Assembly (NCBI RefSeq): GCF_029210495.1
Contig: NZ_JARGDK010000012.1
Location: 1-64,000, forward strand
DNA from: Pseudothioclava nitratireducens
GTDB taxonomy: Bacteria > Pseudomonadota > Alphaproteobacteria > Rhodobacterales > Rhodobacteraceae
Direction of reading: 5' to 3'
Length of the DNA stretch: 64,000 bases
The position numbers and the translations under genes were made by a program. Positions 26,993 to 35,646 of this stretch are shown here, piece by piece (position 1 is the stretch's first letter; the number at the start of each line of letters is the position of its first letter). The notes below the pieces were generated by a model, which was given only the letters and a program-made list of their open reading frames with translations, made no database searches and was not told the DNA's origin.

Positions 26993-28567
26993 ATGACCGA
27001 CACTCCCGCCAATCCGGCGCAATCCGCCGAACGTATCGCCAAGGTCATTGCCCGCTCGGGCGTTGCCTCGCGCCGCGATGCCGAGAAGATGATCCTTGCC
27101 GGTCGCGTGAGCGTCAACGGCAAGCTGATCGAGAGCCCCGCGCTCGATGTCACCCCCAAGGACAAGGTGATGATCGACGGCAAGCCGATCGACGCACCGC
27201 AGGAAACCCGGATGTGGCTGTATTACAAGCCGCTGGGGCTGGTGACGACCGAGAAGGACGAGCAGGGTCGGCGCACGATTTTCGACGAGATGCCCGCAGA
27301 GATGCCGCGCGTTCTCAACGTGGGGCGTCTTGACCTCAATTCCGAAGGTCTTCTGCTGCTGACCAACGATGGCGGGCTGAAGCGCCGGCTGGAGCTGCCC
27401 GAGACCGGCTGGCTGCGCAAATACCGCGTGCGCGTGAACGGGCGCCCGACCGAGGCGACCTTCGATCCGCTGCGCCGGGGCATCACCATCGACGGCGAGG
27501 AGTTCCAGCCAATGGAGATTTCGCTCGACCGCCAGCAAGGCGCGAATGCGTGGCTGACGGTGGGCATCCGCGAGGGCAAGAACCGTGAAATCCGTCGCGC
27601 GATGACCGAGATCGGCCTGACCGTGAACCGGCTGATCCGCGTGAGCTACGGCCCGTTCCGACTCAATGACATGAACCCCGGCGACGTCGTCGAGATTCGC
27701 CGCAAGATGCTGCGCGATCAGTTGGGCGACCGGCTGCTGACCGGGGCCGAGGACGGACGCCTGTCCAAGTCCGAGCGCGAAGAGCAAAGCGCGGCCAAGC
27801 GCCAGGCACGGCTTGAGGGCGTGAAGGATCGGGCGGAGCGCGGTGACCGCGGTGACCGCGGTGATCGCCCGGAGCGCGGCCCGCGCAAGGATCGCGGCCC
27901 CCGCCCAGAGGGCCGTTCGGAAGGTCGGGGCGAGTCCCGTGGTCCGCGTGGCGGCGAGGACAGCCCGCGCAAGGGCTTTGGTCGCCAGAAGGATTTCGCG
28001 GAGCGCGCGCCGCGTGAGGGTGCCGGCGAAGAGCGGGCACGCAAGCCGCGCTGGAGCGCCGACAAGCGTTCGGACGGGTTCAAATCGCATCGTGACCGCG
28101 ACGAGGGCGGCGACAAGCCTTTCCGCAAAGGCGGTTACGCTAAGTCCAGCCGCGATGGGGACGCCGGGCGCGGCCCGCGCAGCGAAGGCTTCAAGCCGCG
28201 CTCCGAGGGGTACAAGCCGCGTGGCGAGGGTGGCCGCAGCGAAGGCTACAAACCCCGTGGCGAAGGCTTCAAGCCGCGTTCTGAAGGCTACAAACCGCGT
28301 GGCGAAGGAGGGCGCAGCGAAGGCTATAAGGCCCGTGGTGAAGGCACTCGCAGCGAGGGCTACAAACCTCGCGGGGAAGGGTTCAAACCCAAGGGCGAGG
28401 GCTACAAGCCTCGCGGCGACGCTCCGCGCGGCGAAGGCAAGCCGGGCGGCTACAAGTCGCATGGCGCCAAGACCCATGGCGGCAAGGGCAAACCGCGCGC
28501 GGGCGGCTTCAAATCGCATGGCGAGCGGCCCAGCGGCGGGCGCGGCGGTCCGCGCAAACCAAACTAA
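26993..28567 (+). CDS. pseudouridine synthase, RluB/RsuA family, with repetitive basic tail
   Basis: 524 residues. Residues 1-250 are a normal RluB/RsuA enzyme: an S4 domain (RIAKVIARSGVASRRDAEKM) and a catalytic domain with GRLDLNSEGLLLLTNDGG, which carries the catalytic Asp, and EGKNREIRRAMTEIGL. It makes pseudouridine in 23S rRNA (2605-type). Residues ~255-524 are a low-complexity, strongly basic tail rich in Gly/Arg/Lys/Ser/Glu with repeated GYKPRGEG-type units, probably disordered and RNA-binding. AGGACGACAGAG precedes the ATG at 26993. RluB homologues with shorter K/R tails are common, but this one is unusually long. Confidence 0.93.
   Translation: MTDTPANPAQSAERIAKVIARSGVASRRDAEKMILAGRVSVNGKLIESPALDVTPKDKVMIDGKPIDAPQETRMWLYYKPLGLVTTEKDEQGRRTIFDEMPAEMPRVLNVGRLDLNSEGLLLLTNDGGLKRRLELPETGWLRKYRVRVNGRPTEATFDPLRRGITIDGEEFQPMEISLDRQQGANAWLTVGIREGKNREIRRAMTEIGLTVNRLIRVSYGPFRLNDMNPGDVVEIRRKMLRDQLGDRLLTGAEDGRLSKSEREEQSAAKRQARLEGVKDRAERGDRGDRGDRPERGPRKDRGPRPEGRSEGRGESRGPRGGEDSPRKGFGRQKDFAERAPREGAGEERARKPRWSADKRSDGFKSHRDRDEGGDKPFRKGGYAKSSRDGDAGRGPRSEGFKPRSEGYKPRGEGGRSEGYKPRGEGFKPRSEGYKPRGEGGRSEGYKARGEGTRSEGYKPRGEGFKPKGEGYKPRGDAPRGEGKPGGYKSHGAKTHGGKGKPRAGGFKSHGERPSGGRGGPRKPN
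28181..28419 (+). repeat. degenerate tandem coding repeat (GYKPRGEG/GFKPRSEG units)
   Basis: About eleven units of 24-33 bases encoding GFKPR or GYKPR followed by SEG/GEG, with some RSEG and GG inserts, at the end of the pseudouridine synthase. Codons vary between units (CCGCGT, CCCCGT, CCTCGC), so the repeat is old at DNA level but kept at protein level. Confidence 0.75.
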
Positions 28568-28577
28568 CCTTACGACA

Positions 28578-28612
28578 CCTGCAAAATCCCGCCGATTCAA
28601 GGGTTTTGCAGG
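28578..28612 (+). terminator. inverted repeat after rluB
   Basis: CCTGCAAAATCCC and GGGTTTTGCAGG form a 12-base stem with a one-base bulge and a ten-base loop, eleven bases after the rluB stop. There is no T tract, so it may be a terminator, a 3'-end stabiliser or an operator for the next operon, whose predicted promoter starts eight bases later. Confidence 0.45.
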
Positions 28613-28620
28613 CTCGGCAC

Positions 28621-28649
28621 TGGCAAGAACGGACCCGAGTTCCTATACT
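28621..28649 (+). promoter_or_regulatory. predicted promoter of the membrane-stress-like operon
   Basis: TGGCAA (28621-28626) and TATACT (28644-28649) are 17 bases apart and 41 bases before the first start codon at 28691. The -10 box is close to consensus and stands out in GC-rich DNA. Confidence 0.45.
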
Positions 28650-28690
28650 ATCGGGCGCGGTGAGCCATCGCGCCTGATCCGGGGGACCCA

Positions 28691-28774
28691 ATGTCACGCT
28701 CTGCCTTGCAGCGCATCGCGTTTTACCTGATGCTTGCTCTAACCCTTTCGGTCGCGCTGACCGGAAGCGTCTGA
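28691..28774 (+). CDS. predicted 27-residue hydrophobic peptide
   Basis: ATG at 28691 follows GGGGGA; TGA at 28772-28774. The product MSRSALQRIAFYLMLALTLS... is a short basic N-terminus followed by one hydrophobic stretch, fitting a single-pass membrane micropeptide. It ends seven bases before the XpaC-like gene. I know no homologue, and leader-peptide or chance origin remain possible. Confidence 0.42.
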   Translation: MSRSALQRIAFYLMLALTLSVALTGSV

Positions 28775-28781
28775 GGCTGCG

Positions 28782-29681
28782 ATGGCACAGAGATTTGGCG
28801 GCAAATACAGCCCGACCGGCACCGGGCCCGCAGGCGGCGGACTGGCCGGACGTGAGATCGCGCAAAAACCCCCGGCCCCGCCGCGCCACCCGCTGGAAAA
28901 CCGGCCGTTCTGGATCACCCTCACCGCCGCGCCCTTCCTGCTTGGGGCCTTTGGCGACGGGCCGTTTGCGCTCTTGCGGGCGTTGGGGGCATTCGCGCTG
29001 ATCGCGGGGGCAAGCTGGCTGATCCGCGAAGGGTTGCAGGCCGAGGCCGCCTATAACGCGCGCCGCGTGGCGCGTCGTCCAGCCTTTCCGCGCAAGATTT
29101 TCGGGGCTGTGCTCTATGGGCTTGGCATCACCATCGGCGCGCAGGCGCCCGAGATGGGCCTGATCGGGGCCATCGTCGTGGGTGTGATCGGCACCGGCCT
29201 TGCGCTGCTGGCCTTTGGCAGCGATCCGATGACAAACAAGGGCATGGAGGGGATCGACCCGTTCCAGCAAGACCGCGTGGCCCGCGTGATCGCCGAGGGC
29301 GAAAAGCACCTCGCCGCGATGCGCGATGCGATCGCCCGCACTGGGGATCGCCCGCTCGAAGCGCGGGTGGAGCTGTTCATTGCCACCGCACGCGACTTGT
29401 TCCGCACCGTCGAACAGGACCCCGGCGATCTGAGCGCCGCGCGGCGGTACATGGGCGTCTACCTTGAGGGCGCGCGCGATGCGACCGTCAAGTTCGTGGA
29501 CCTCTGGACCCAAACCCGCGACGCCAAGGCGCGCAGCGATTACGAGGCGCTTCTGGGCGATCTCGAACAGAATTTCACCGCACGCACGCGTAGCCTGATC
29601 GAAGGCGGGCGCGAGGGGCTCGAGATCGAGATCGACGTGCTACGCGAACGACTCGCCCGCGAGGGCGTGCGTCAGGATTGA
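28782..29681 (+). CDS. XpaC-like / BCIP-phosphate hydrolysis family membrane protein
   Basis: 299 residues. Residues 1-40 are Gly/Pro-rich; then a pair of hydrophobic segments (~43-62 and ~64-82), another pair (~103-119 and ~125-146), and a helical cytoplasmic domain (FQQDRVARVIAEGEKHLAAM... to the end), which matches the XpaC family (named for 5-bromo-4-chloroindolyl phosphate hydrolysis in Bacillus). XpaC is almost always next to TelA, as here, and the pair is linked to envelope stress and toxic-anion resistance. First large gene of its operon. Confidence 0.83.
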   Translation: MAQRFGGKYSPTGTGPAGGGLAGREIAQKPPAPPRHPLENRPFWITLTAAPFLLGAFGDGPFALLRALGAFALIAGASWLIREGLQAEAAYNARRVARRPAFPRKIFGAVLYGLGITIGAQAPEMGLIGAIVVGVIGTGLALLAFGSDPMTNKGMEGIDPFQQDRVARVIAEGEKHLAAMRDAIARTGDRPLEARVELFIATARDLFRTVEQDPGDLSAARRYMGVYLEGARDATVKFVDLWTQTRDAKARSDYEALLGDLEQNFTARTRSLIEGGREGLEIEIDVLRERLAREGVRQD

Positions 29682-29734
29682 ATGGTATGATCGGCACCGC
29701 CCGGCGGCCCGACAGATGCGATAAGGAGCGACGA

Positions 29735-30904
29735 ATGAGTGAGACCACCCGCGAAAAGGCCGCGCAGGCCCTGGCCGAGATTGAGAACGTGACCGCCGTG
29801 ATCCTGCCCGAGCCCGCCGCCGAAATCGTGCCGCTGACCGCCGCACCGACCGCCGTCGCCATCGAGATCCGCTCGCGGATGGATGAGCTCGACCTGAGCG
29901 ACACCGGCTCCATCGTGCGCTTCGGCGCGCGCGCGCAGAACGAGTTGCAGCAGATCAGCCAAGCCATGCTGGCCGATGTGAAGAACAAGGATGTGGGCCC
30001 TGCGGGCGACAGCCTGCGCCAGATCGTGACCACGATCCGCGGCTTCTCGGTGTCGGAACTCGATGTGCGGCGCAAGCGCTCGTGGTGGGAGAAGCTGCTG
30101 GGTCGCGCTGCGCCCTTCGCCAATTTCCTCGCGCGTTTCGAGCAAGTGCAGGGCCAGATCGACAAGGTGACGGATGATCTGTTGAGCCATGAGCACAAGC
30201 TGCTCAAGGACATCAAGTCGCTCGATATGCTCTATGACAAGACGCTCAAGTTCTATGACGAGCTGGGGCTCTACATCGCCGCGGGCGAGGAAAAACTCGC
30301 CGCGATCGACGCGACCGATATCCCTGCCAAAGAGGCGGCGGTCGAGGCGGCTGCCGAGGGCGACAAGGTGCTGCGCGCGCAGGAATTGCGCGATCTGCGG
30401 GCCGCGCGCGACGATCTGGAGCGCCGCGTCCATGACCTCAAGCTGACCCGTCAGGTGACGATGCAGTCGCTGCCTTCGATCCGGCTTGTACAGGAAAACG
30501 ACAAGTCGCTGGTCACCAAGATCAACTCGACGCTGGTCAACACCGTGCCGCTTTGGGAAACGCAACTGGCGCAGGCGGTGACTATCCAGCGCTCGCGCGA
30601 GGCGGCAGAGGCGGTGCGCGAGGCGAACGATCTGACCAATGAGCTGCTCACCGCCAACGCCAAGAATCTGCGTGAGGCCAATGCAATCGTGCGCGAGGAG
30701 ATGGAACGCGGCGTGTTCGATATCGAAGCGGTCAAGACCGCCAATGCCGAACTGATCGCCACCATCGAGGACAGCCTGCGCATCGCCGACGAGGGCAAGC
30801 GCAAGCGCGCCGACGCGGAAGCCGAGTTGATCACGCTCGAAGGCAAGTTGCGCGACACCCTTGCGGCGGCGAAATCGCCCGAAACCACGGGCGGCTCGGT
30901 CTGA
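29735..30904 (+). CDS. TelA-like toxic anion resistance protein
   Basis: 389 residues, helical throughout, TelA family. Landmarks: GSIVRFGARAQNELQQISQAML, WWEKLLGRAAPFANFLARFEQV, DKTLKFYDELGLYIAAGEEKL, and QSLPSIRLVQENDKSLVTKI. No membrane segment is visible. TelA proteins were named for tellurite resistance, though their mechanism is unclear; computational work places them with Ter-type stress proteins. ATAAGGAGCG precedes the ATG at 29735. Confidence 0.9.
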   Translation: MSETTREKAAQALAEIENVTAVILPEPAAEIVPLTAAPTAVAIEIRSRMDELDLSDTGSIVRFGARAQNELQQISQAMLADVKNKDVGPAGDSLRQIVTTIRGFSVSELDVRRKRSWWEKLLGRAAPFANFLARFEQVQGQIDKVTDDLLSHEHKLLKDIKSLDMLYDKTLKFYDELGLYIAAGEEKLAAIDATDIPAKEAAVEAAAEGDKVLRAQELRDLRAARDDLERRVHDLKLTRQVTMQSLPSIRLVQENDKSLVTKINSTLVNTVPLWETQLAQAVTIQRSREAAEAVREANDLTNELLTANAKNLREANAIVREEMERGVFDIEAVKTANAELIATIEDSLRIADEGKRKRADAEAELITLEGKLRDTLAAAKSPETTGGSV

Positions 30905-30905
30905 G

Positions 30906-31877
30906 ATGATCGGGGGCGGGGCGCGCGTCTTTCAGGTCTGCGTGATGCTGGCGGCGCTGGCCCTTGCAGGGTGCGAATTCGGCCCCGGCGGCTCTCAACA
31001 GGCCCCCGAAGCCACGCCGCGCCCGGTGCCTGCGCCGGGCGATCTTGGTGACGTGGCCAGCCTCCCCGCCTCGCCGGAATCGGAGGCCATGCGGGAGTAT
31101 TTCGCGCGGGTCGAGCGGACGCTTCAGGATCAGGGCTTGCTGCGGCAGGACGTGGCCCCGCGCGACGCGCCGTTCAACAGCCGCCAGTTGGTCGAGGATT
31201 TTGTCCGCATCGCGCTGTATGACGAATATGCGCCGCAAAACGGCACCTTCGTCGCCCGCCAGAGCGCGAGCCGTTTGCGCCGCTGGGCGAGTCCCGTGCG
31301 CATGTCGGTCGAGTTCGGCCCCTCGGTCCCGGTCGCGCAACGCAAGGCCGACCGCGCCGCGATCTCGGCCTATGCCGGGCAACTGGGGCGCGCCTCGAGC
31401 CATCCGGTGTCGGTGGTCGCGCGGGGTGGTAATTTCCACGTGCTGGTGCTCAACGAAGATGAGCGCCGCAACGCGGCCGCGCGACTGCGCGCATTGGTGC
31501 CGGGGATCGACGCGGCCTCGATCGGCGCAATCACCGGGCTGGCACCGTCGACCTTCTGCGTGGTCTTTGCCTTCTCCGAGGGCGACTCGCCCGAATATTC
31601 CCGCGCCGTGGCGGTGATCCGGGGCGAGCACCCCGACCGGCTGCGCCTCTCGTGCATTCACGAGGAACTGGCGCAGGGCATGGGGCTTGCAAATGACAGC
31701 CCCCGCGCGCGCCCGTCGATCTTTAACGACGACGAGGAATTCGCCCTGCTGACGCGCCATGACGAAATGCTTTTGCGCATCCTTTACGACCCGCGCCTGC
31801 GCCCCGGCATGACCGAGGCCGAGGCGCGCCCGATCGTTCAAACCATTGCCGCCGAGCTGATGGGCGGAGACAGCTAA
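30906..31877 (+). CDS. DUF2927 family lipoprotein
   Basis: 323 residues. Signal with lipobox LAALALAGCEF makes it a lipoprotein; the mature part carries a DUF2927 domain, with LVEDFVRIALYDEY, WASPVRMSVEFGPSV, and CIHEELAQGMGLANDS, where a His-Glu pair suggests a putative metal-binding or protease-like site. Here it starts one base after the TelA gene stop, which strongly suggests joint translation with the stress cluster. Confidence 0.83.
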   Translation: MIGGGARVFQVCVMLAALALAGCEFGPGGSQQAPEATPRPVPAPGDLGDVASLPASPESEAMREYFARVERTLQDQGLLRQDVAPRDAPFNSRQLVEDFVRIALYDEYAPQNGTFVARQSASRLRRWASPVRMSVEFGPSVPVAQRKADRAAISAYAGQLGRASSHPVSVVARGGNFHVLVLNEDERRNAAARLRALVPGIDAASIGAITGLAPSTFCVVFAFSEGDSPEYSRAVAVIRGEHPDRLRLSCIHEELAQGMGLANDSPRARPSIFNDDEEFALLTRHDEMLLRILYDPRLRPGMTEAEARPIVQTIAAELMGGDS

Positions 31878-31889
31878 GGAGGCCCCGAC

Positions 31890-33023
31890 ATGGGTATTCT
31901 CGATTTTCTGACCGGCGAATTCATCGATGTAATCCACTGGGTCGATGACAGCCGTGACACGATGGTCTGGCGCTTTGAGCGCGAGGGGCATGCGATCAAA
32001 TACGGCGCGAAGCTGACCGTGCGCGAGGGGCAGGCCGCCGTCTTCGTCCATGAGGGGCAAATCGCGGATGTGTTCGGGCCGGGGCTTTATATGCTCGAAA
32101 CCAACAACATGCCGATCCTGACCACCCTTCAGCACTGGGATCACGGCTTCCGCTCGCCCTTCAAGTCCGAGATCTATTTCATCAACACGACCCGGTTCAA
32201 TGACCTCAAATGGGGCACGAAGAACCCGGTCATCGCGCGCGACCCGGAATTCGGGCCGGTGCGGCTGCGGGCGTTTGGCACCTATTCGATGCGCGTCGCG
32301 GACCCGGCGCGGTTCATCGCGGAGATCGTGGGGACGGATGGCGAATTCACCGCCGACGAGATCAGCTTCCAGATCCGCAATGTGATCGTGCAGGAGTTCA
32401 GCCGCGTGATCGCAAGCGCGGGCATCCCGGTGCTGGACATGGCGGCGAACACGCGCGACCTCGGCACGATCATCGCCCGCGCTATCGACCCGGTGGTCGC
32501 GGCTTATGGCCTCTCGATCCCCGAATTCTATATCGAAAACATCAGCTTGCCCGAAGCGGTCGAAGCCGTTCTCGACAAGCGCACCTCAATGGGGATCATC
32601 GGCGATCTGCACGGCTATATGAACTTCAACGCCGCCGAGGGACTGGCAATGCCGGGCTCGGGGGTCGGCGCTGCGGTTGGTGCGGGGCTGGGGCTCGGGA
32701 TCGGGCAGCAGATGGTGCAGGGCCAGCTTCAGGGACCGTGGGGGCAACGCGCCGCCGCGCCGCAGGCCCTGCCCCAGACGGGCGGCGTTGCCCTGCCCCC
32801 TCCGGTCCCGACCGTCGAAAAGGTCTGGCATGTGGCCGTGAATGGTGTGGCCACCGGCCCCTATGGCCGTGGACATCTGGGCCGCATGGCCGCCGAGGGC
32901 GGGCTGACGCGCGAGACGCTCGTCTGGACGCCCGGTCAGGACGGCTGGAAGCCCGCCGACGAGATCGCGGAGCTTGCGCAACTCTTCACCATCCAACCGC
33001 CGCCCCCGCCGCCCGGAGCCTGA
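31890..33023 (+). CDS. SPFH-domain protein with C-terminal GYF_2-like domain
   Basis: 377 residues. An SPFH (stomatin/prohibitin/flotillin) domain covers residues ~25-240, with WRFEREGHAIKYGAKLTVRE, FVHEGQIADVFGPGLY and YSMRVADPARFIAEIVG. It is the subgroup related to Bacillus YdjI (virion-core/antifreeze-like). A Gly-rich hinge (~250-280) and a Pro-rich segment lead to a GYF_2-type domain with WHVAVNGVATGPYGRGHLG and WTPGQDGWKPA, which binds proline-rich peptides. GGAGG precedes ATG at 31890. Confidence 0.87.
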   Translation: MGILDFLTGEFIDVIHWVDDSRDTMVWRFEREGHAIKYGAKLTVREGQAAVFVHEGQIADVFGPGLYMLETNNMPILTTLQHWDHGFRSPFKSEIYFINTTRFNDLKWGTKNPVIARDPEFGPVRLRAFGTYSMRVADPARFIAEIVGTDGEFTADEISFQIRNVIVQEFSRVIASAGIPVLDMAANTRDLGTIIARAIDPVVAAYGLSIPEFYIENISLPEAVEAVLDKRTSMGIIGDLHGYMNFNAAEGLAMPGSGVGAAVGAGLGLGIGQQMVQGQLQGPWGQRAAAPQALPQTGGVALPPPVPTVEKVWHVAVNGVATGPYGRGHLGRMAAEGGLTRETLVWTPGQDGWKPADEIAELAQLFTIQPPPPPPGA

Positions 33024-33029
33024 TCCGCG

Positions 33030-34160
33030 ATGGCACTGGCGCCAATCGGGCTTGCGTCCGAGCATCACTACCCCTGTGAGAGCTGCGGGGCGGACCTGCG
33101 GTTCGCGCCCGGCCAGACGCGACTGGTTTGCGATCATTGCGGGCATGTGCAGGACATCCCGCAGGCGACCGGACAGGGCCGCGCGGTGCTGGTCGAATTG
33201 CCGCTCGAAGACGGGCTGCGCGCCCGTCTGCCCGAGGAGATCATCGACGAGCGTCGGACACTCTCTTGCCCGAATTGCGGCGCCTCCATCGAGTTCGAGG
33301 GTGAGCGCCACGCGACCGAATGTCCCTATTGCGCAACGCCCGTCGTCGCCGATACCGGAACCCGGCGGCTGATCAAGCCGCAAGGGGTCGTGCCCTTCGA
33401 GATCACCGAGGAGCAGGCCCGCGCGGCCTTGTCGCGCTGGCTCCGGGGGCTTTGGTTCGCGCCCTCGGGCCTGTCGCGCTATGCCCGCAAGGGGCGGCGG
33501 ATGACGGGGATTTACGCGCCGTTCTGGACCTTCGACGCGCAGAGCCGCACGGCCTATAGCGGTCAGCGGGGCGACTACTACTACGAGACCCGCTCGGTCC
33601 GCGTGAATGTAAACGGGCGCAACGAGACCCGGCGCCAGCAGGTTCGCAAGGTTCGCTGGCACGCGGTGCGGGGGCGCGTCGCACGGGCCTTCGACGATGT
33701 GCTGGTCTATGCCGCGCGCTCGCTGCCGCCCACCTATATCGACGCGCTGCGTCCTTGGGATCTTGGGGCGCTGCGGGCCTATCAGCCGGATTTCCTCGCG
33801 GGCTTCGAGGCCGAGGGCTATACGGTCGAGCTGCATGAGGGGCACCACCTCGCACGCGCTCAGATGATGCATGTGATCCAATCCGACGTGCGCCGCGATA
33901 TCGGCGGCGACGAGCAGCGGATCGGGCATCTCGATCCGGAATTCAGCGCCGAGACCTTCAAGCATGTTCTGCTGCCGGTCTGGACCGCCGCCTACCGCTA
34001 TCGGGGCCAGAGCTATCGTTTCGTGGTCAATGCACAGACCGGACAGGTGCGGGGCGACCGACCGTGGTCCGCGTGGAAAATCGGCTTTGCCGTGCTGCTG
34101 GCGGCGCTGGTGATCGGGGTTGGCATCTATCTGAACGAGACGGGCGCCTTCCAGCGATGA
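33030..34160 (+). CDS. zinc-ribbon membrane protein (YdjG-like)
   Basis: 376 residues. Two zinc ribbons at the N-terminus, CESCGADLRF with CDHCGHVQD (residues ~16-40) and CPNCGASIEF with CPYCATPVVA (~80-105), are followed by a large beta-rich domain with an aromatic stretch (GIYAPFWTFDA) and a single C-terminal membrane helix (IGFAVLLAALVIGVGIYL). Bacillus YdjG has similar zinc ribbons and acts with SPFH protein YdjI on envelope integrity. It follows the SPFH gene by six bases. Confidence 0.82.
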   Translation: MALAPIGLASEHHYPCESCGADLRFAPGQTRLVCDHCGHVQDIPQATGQGRAVLVELPLEDGLRARLPEEIIDERRTLSCPNCGASIEFEGERHATECPYCATPVVADTGTRRLIKPQGVVPFEITEEQARAALSRWLRGLWFAPSGLSRYARKGRRMTGIYAPFWTFDAQSRTAYSGQRGDYYYETRSVRVNVNGRNETRRQQVRKVRWHAVRGRVARAFDDVLVYAARSLPPTYIDALRPWDLGALRAYQPDFLAGFEAEGYTVELHEGHHLARAQMMHVIQSDVRRDIGGDEQRIGHLDPEFSAETFKHVLLPVWTAAYRYRGQSYRFVVNAQTGQVRGDRPWSAWKIGFAVLLAALVIGVGIYLNETGAFQR

Positions 34161-34179
34161 GTGTCGTGAGCCGCCCCCG

Positions 34180-34207
34180 TGGTGTATTTTGGGGCTTGAT
34201 GAAAGCG
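34180..34207. repeat. intergenic repeat copy (minus orientation)
   Basis: GTGTATTTTGGGGCTTGATG followed by AAAGCG is the reverse complement of the TTTCATCAAACCCGAAATAC-type unit seen at 7274, 43294 and 48051, with a few changes. It lies just after the zinc-ribbon gene and before the PfkB gene. Confidence 0.5.
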
Positions 34208-34270
34208 TGAAAGGAATTGTCGCTGGCGGCGGGATTGTGTAGCACCGTTAGCGATAACATGGAGGGCAAC

Positions 34271-35200
34271 ATGATCCTGAGTTGTGGCGAGTCGCTGATC
34301 GACATGCTGCCGCGCGAGAGTGCGGCAGGAGAGCCAGCCTTTGCGCCCTATCCGGGCGGCGCGGTGTTCAACACGGCGATTGCGCTTGGGCGGCTTGGGG
34401 TTGATGCGGGGTTCTTGTCGGGCATTTCCACCGATCTTTTCGGCGAGATCCTGGAACAGGCGCTGGCCGCATCCAAGGTGGATGCCGGGCTCTCGATCCG
34501 CTCGGACCGGCCCACCACGCTGGCTTTCGTCAAGCTGGTGAACGGCCATGCAAGTTACGCCTTCTATGATGAGAACACCGCCGGGCGGATGATTACGCCC
34601 GCTGACCTGCCCGATCTGCCGGCTTCGGTGCGCGCCGTGTTTTTCGGGGGGATTTCGCTGGTCGTGGACCCCTGCGGCGGAACCTATGAGGCGCTGATGC
34701 TGCGCGAGAGTGCGGCGGGGCGCCTGTGCATGATCGACCCGAACATTCGCCCCGGCTTCATCCGCGACGAGGCGGCCTATCGCGCCCGTCTGGAGCGGAT
34801 GCTCGGGGCTGCGGATATCGTCAAGCTCTCGGACGAGGACCTGCGCTGGCTGATGGGGCCGGGCGAGATCGACGCGCTTGCGCGTGGGATACTGGCGCAA
34901 GGGCCAAAGCTCGTGCTCATCACCGAAGGCGCCAAGGGTGCACGTGGCATCAGCGCCGCGCATGAGGTCTTTGTACCGGCCAACAAGGTCGAGGTCGTTG
35001 ATACGGTCGGCGCGGGCGACACGTTCAACGCGGGCGTTCTGGCGGCGCTCGACCGGGCCGGGGCGTTGAGCAAGGCGCAGGTCGCCGACGCATCCGAGGC
35101 GCTGATCCGCGACTGCCTGAGCCTCGGCGTCGCCGCTGCCGCCGTTACGGTCAGCCGCGCGGGCGCAAACCCGCCCTGGGCTGCGGAGTTGGGGGCATGA
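34271..35200 (+). CDS. PfkB family sugar kinase (fructokinase-like)
   Basis: 309 residues. PfkB motifs are [18 protein letters not shown] (anion hole and catalytic Asp) and the N-terminal [15 protein letters not shown]. Fructokinase or 2-keto-3-deoxygluconate kinase specificity cannot be separated from sequence alone; no sugar transporter is adjacent. GGAGGGCAAC precedes the ATG at 34271. The stop overlaps dtd by four bases. Confidence 0.88.
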   Translation: MILSCGESLIDMLPRESAAGEPAFAPYPGGAVFNTAIALGRLGVDAGFLSGISTDLFGEILEQALAASKVDAGLSIRSDRPTTLAFVKLVNGHASYAFYDENTAGRMITPADLPDLPASVRAVFFGGISLVVDPCGGTYEALMLRESAAGRLCMIDPNIRPGFIRDEAAYRARLERMLGAADIVKLSDEDLRWLMGPGEIDALARGILAQGPKLVLITEGAKGARGISAAHEVFVPANKVEVVDTVGAGDTFNAGVLAALDRAGALSKAQVADASEALIRDCLSLGVAAAAVTVSRAGANPPWAAELGA

Positions 35201-35646
35201 GGGCCCTCATTCAGCGTGTGAGCCACGCCAAGGTTGAAGTGGACGGGCGCGTCACCGGAGAGATCGGACAGGGCCTGATGATCCTGATCTGCGCGATGGG
35301 TGGCGATACCGAGACCGAGGCCGAGAAACTCGCGCAGCGCATCTCGAAGCTGCGCATCTTCAAGGATGCTGCCGACAAGATGAACCTCTCGGTGAGCGAT
35401 ATCGGCGGTGCCTGCCTCGTGGTAAGCCAGTTTACGCTGGCCGCCGATACCTCGCGCGGCAATCGTCCGGGCTTTTCCTACGCGGCCGATCCCGCGACGG
35501 GCGAGCGGCTTTATCTGCATTTCGCCGAAGCGCTGCGCGGGCTTGGCCTGCCGGTCGAGACCGGCGAATTCGGCGCGGATATGGATGTGAGCCTGCTCAA
35601 TCAGGGCCCGGTCACGATCTGGATGGACAGCGCCGATCGCGCCTGA
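35197..35646 (+). CDS. dtd: D-aminoacyl-tRNA deacylase
   Basis: 149 residues, standard DTD. It removes D-amino acids and glycine from mischarged tRNAs. The start [17 protein letters not shown], the substrate motif [17 protein letters not shown] and the closing [11 protein letters not shown] (GPVT cross-subunit motif) are clear. ATGA overlap with the sugar kinase. Confidence 0.97.
   Translation: MRALIQRVSHAKVEVDGRVTGEIGQGLMILICAMGGDTETEAEKLAQRISKLRIFKDAADKMNLSVSDIGGACLVVSQFTLAADTSRGNRPGFSYAADPATGERLYLHFAEALRGLGLPVETGEFGADMDVSLLNQGPVTIWMDSADRA

Noticed and set aside
28181-28419. Regular repeats that could suggest a CRISPR array
   Set aside because: The repeats keep one reading frame, have no unique spacers of fixed size and encode the tail of a pseudouridine synthase.
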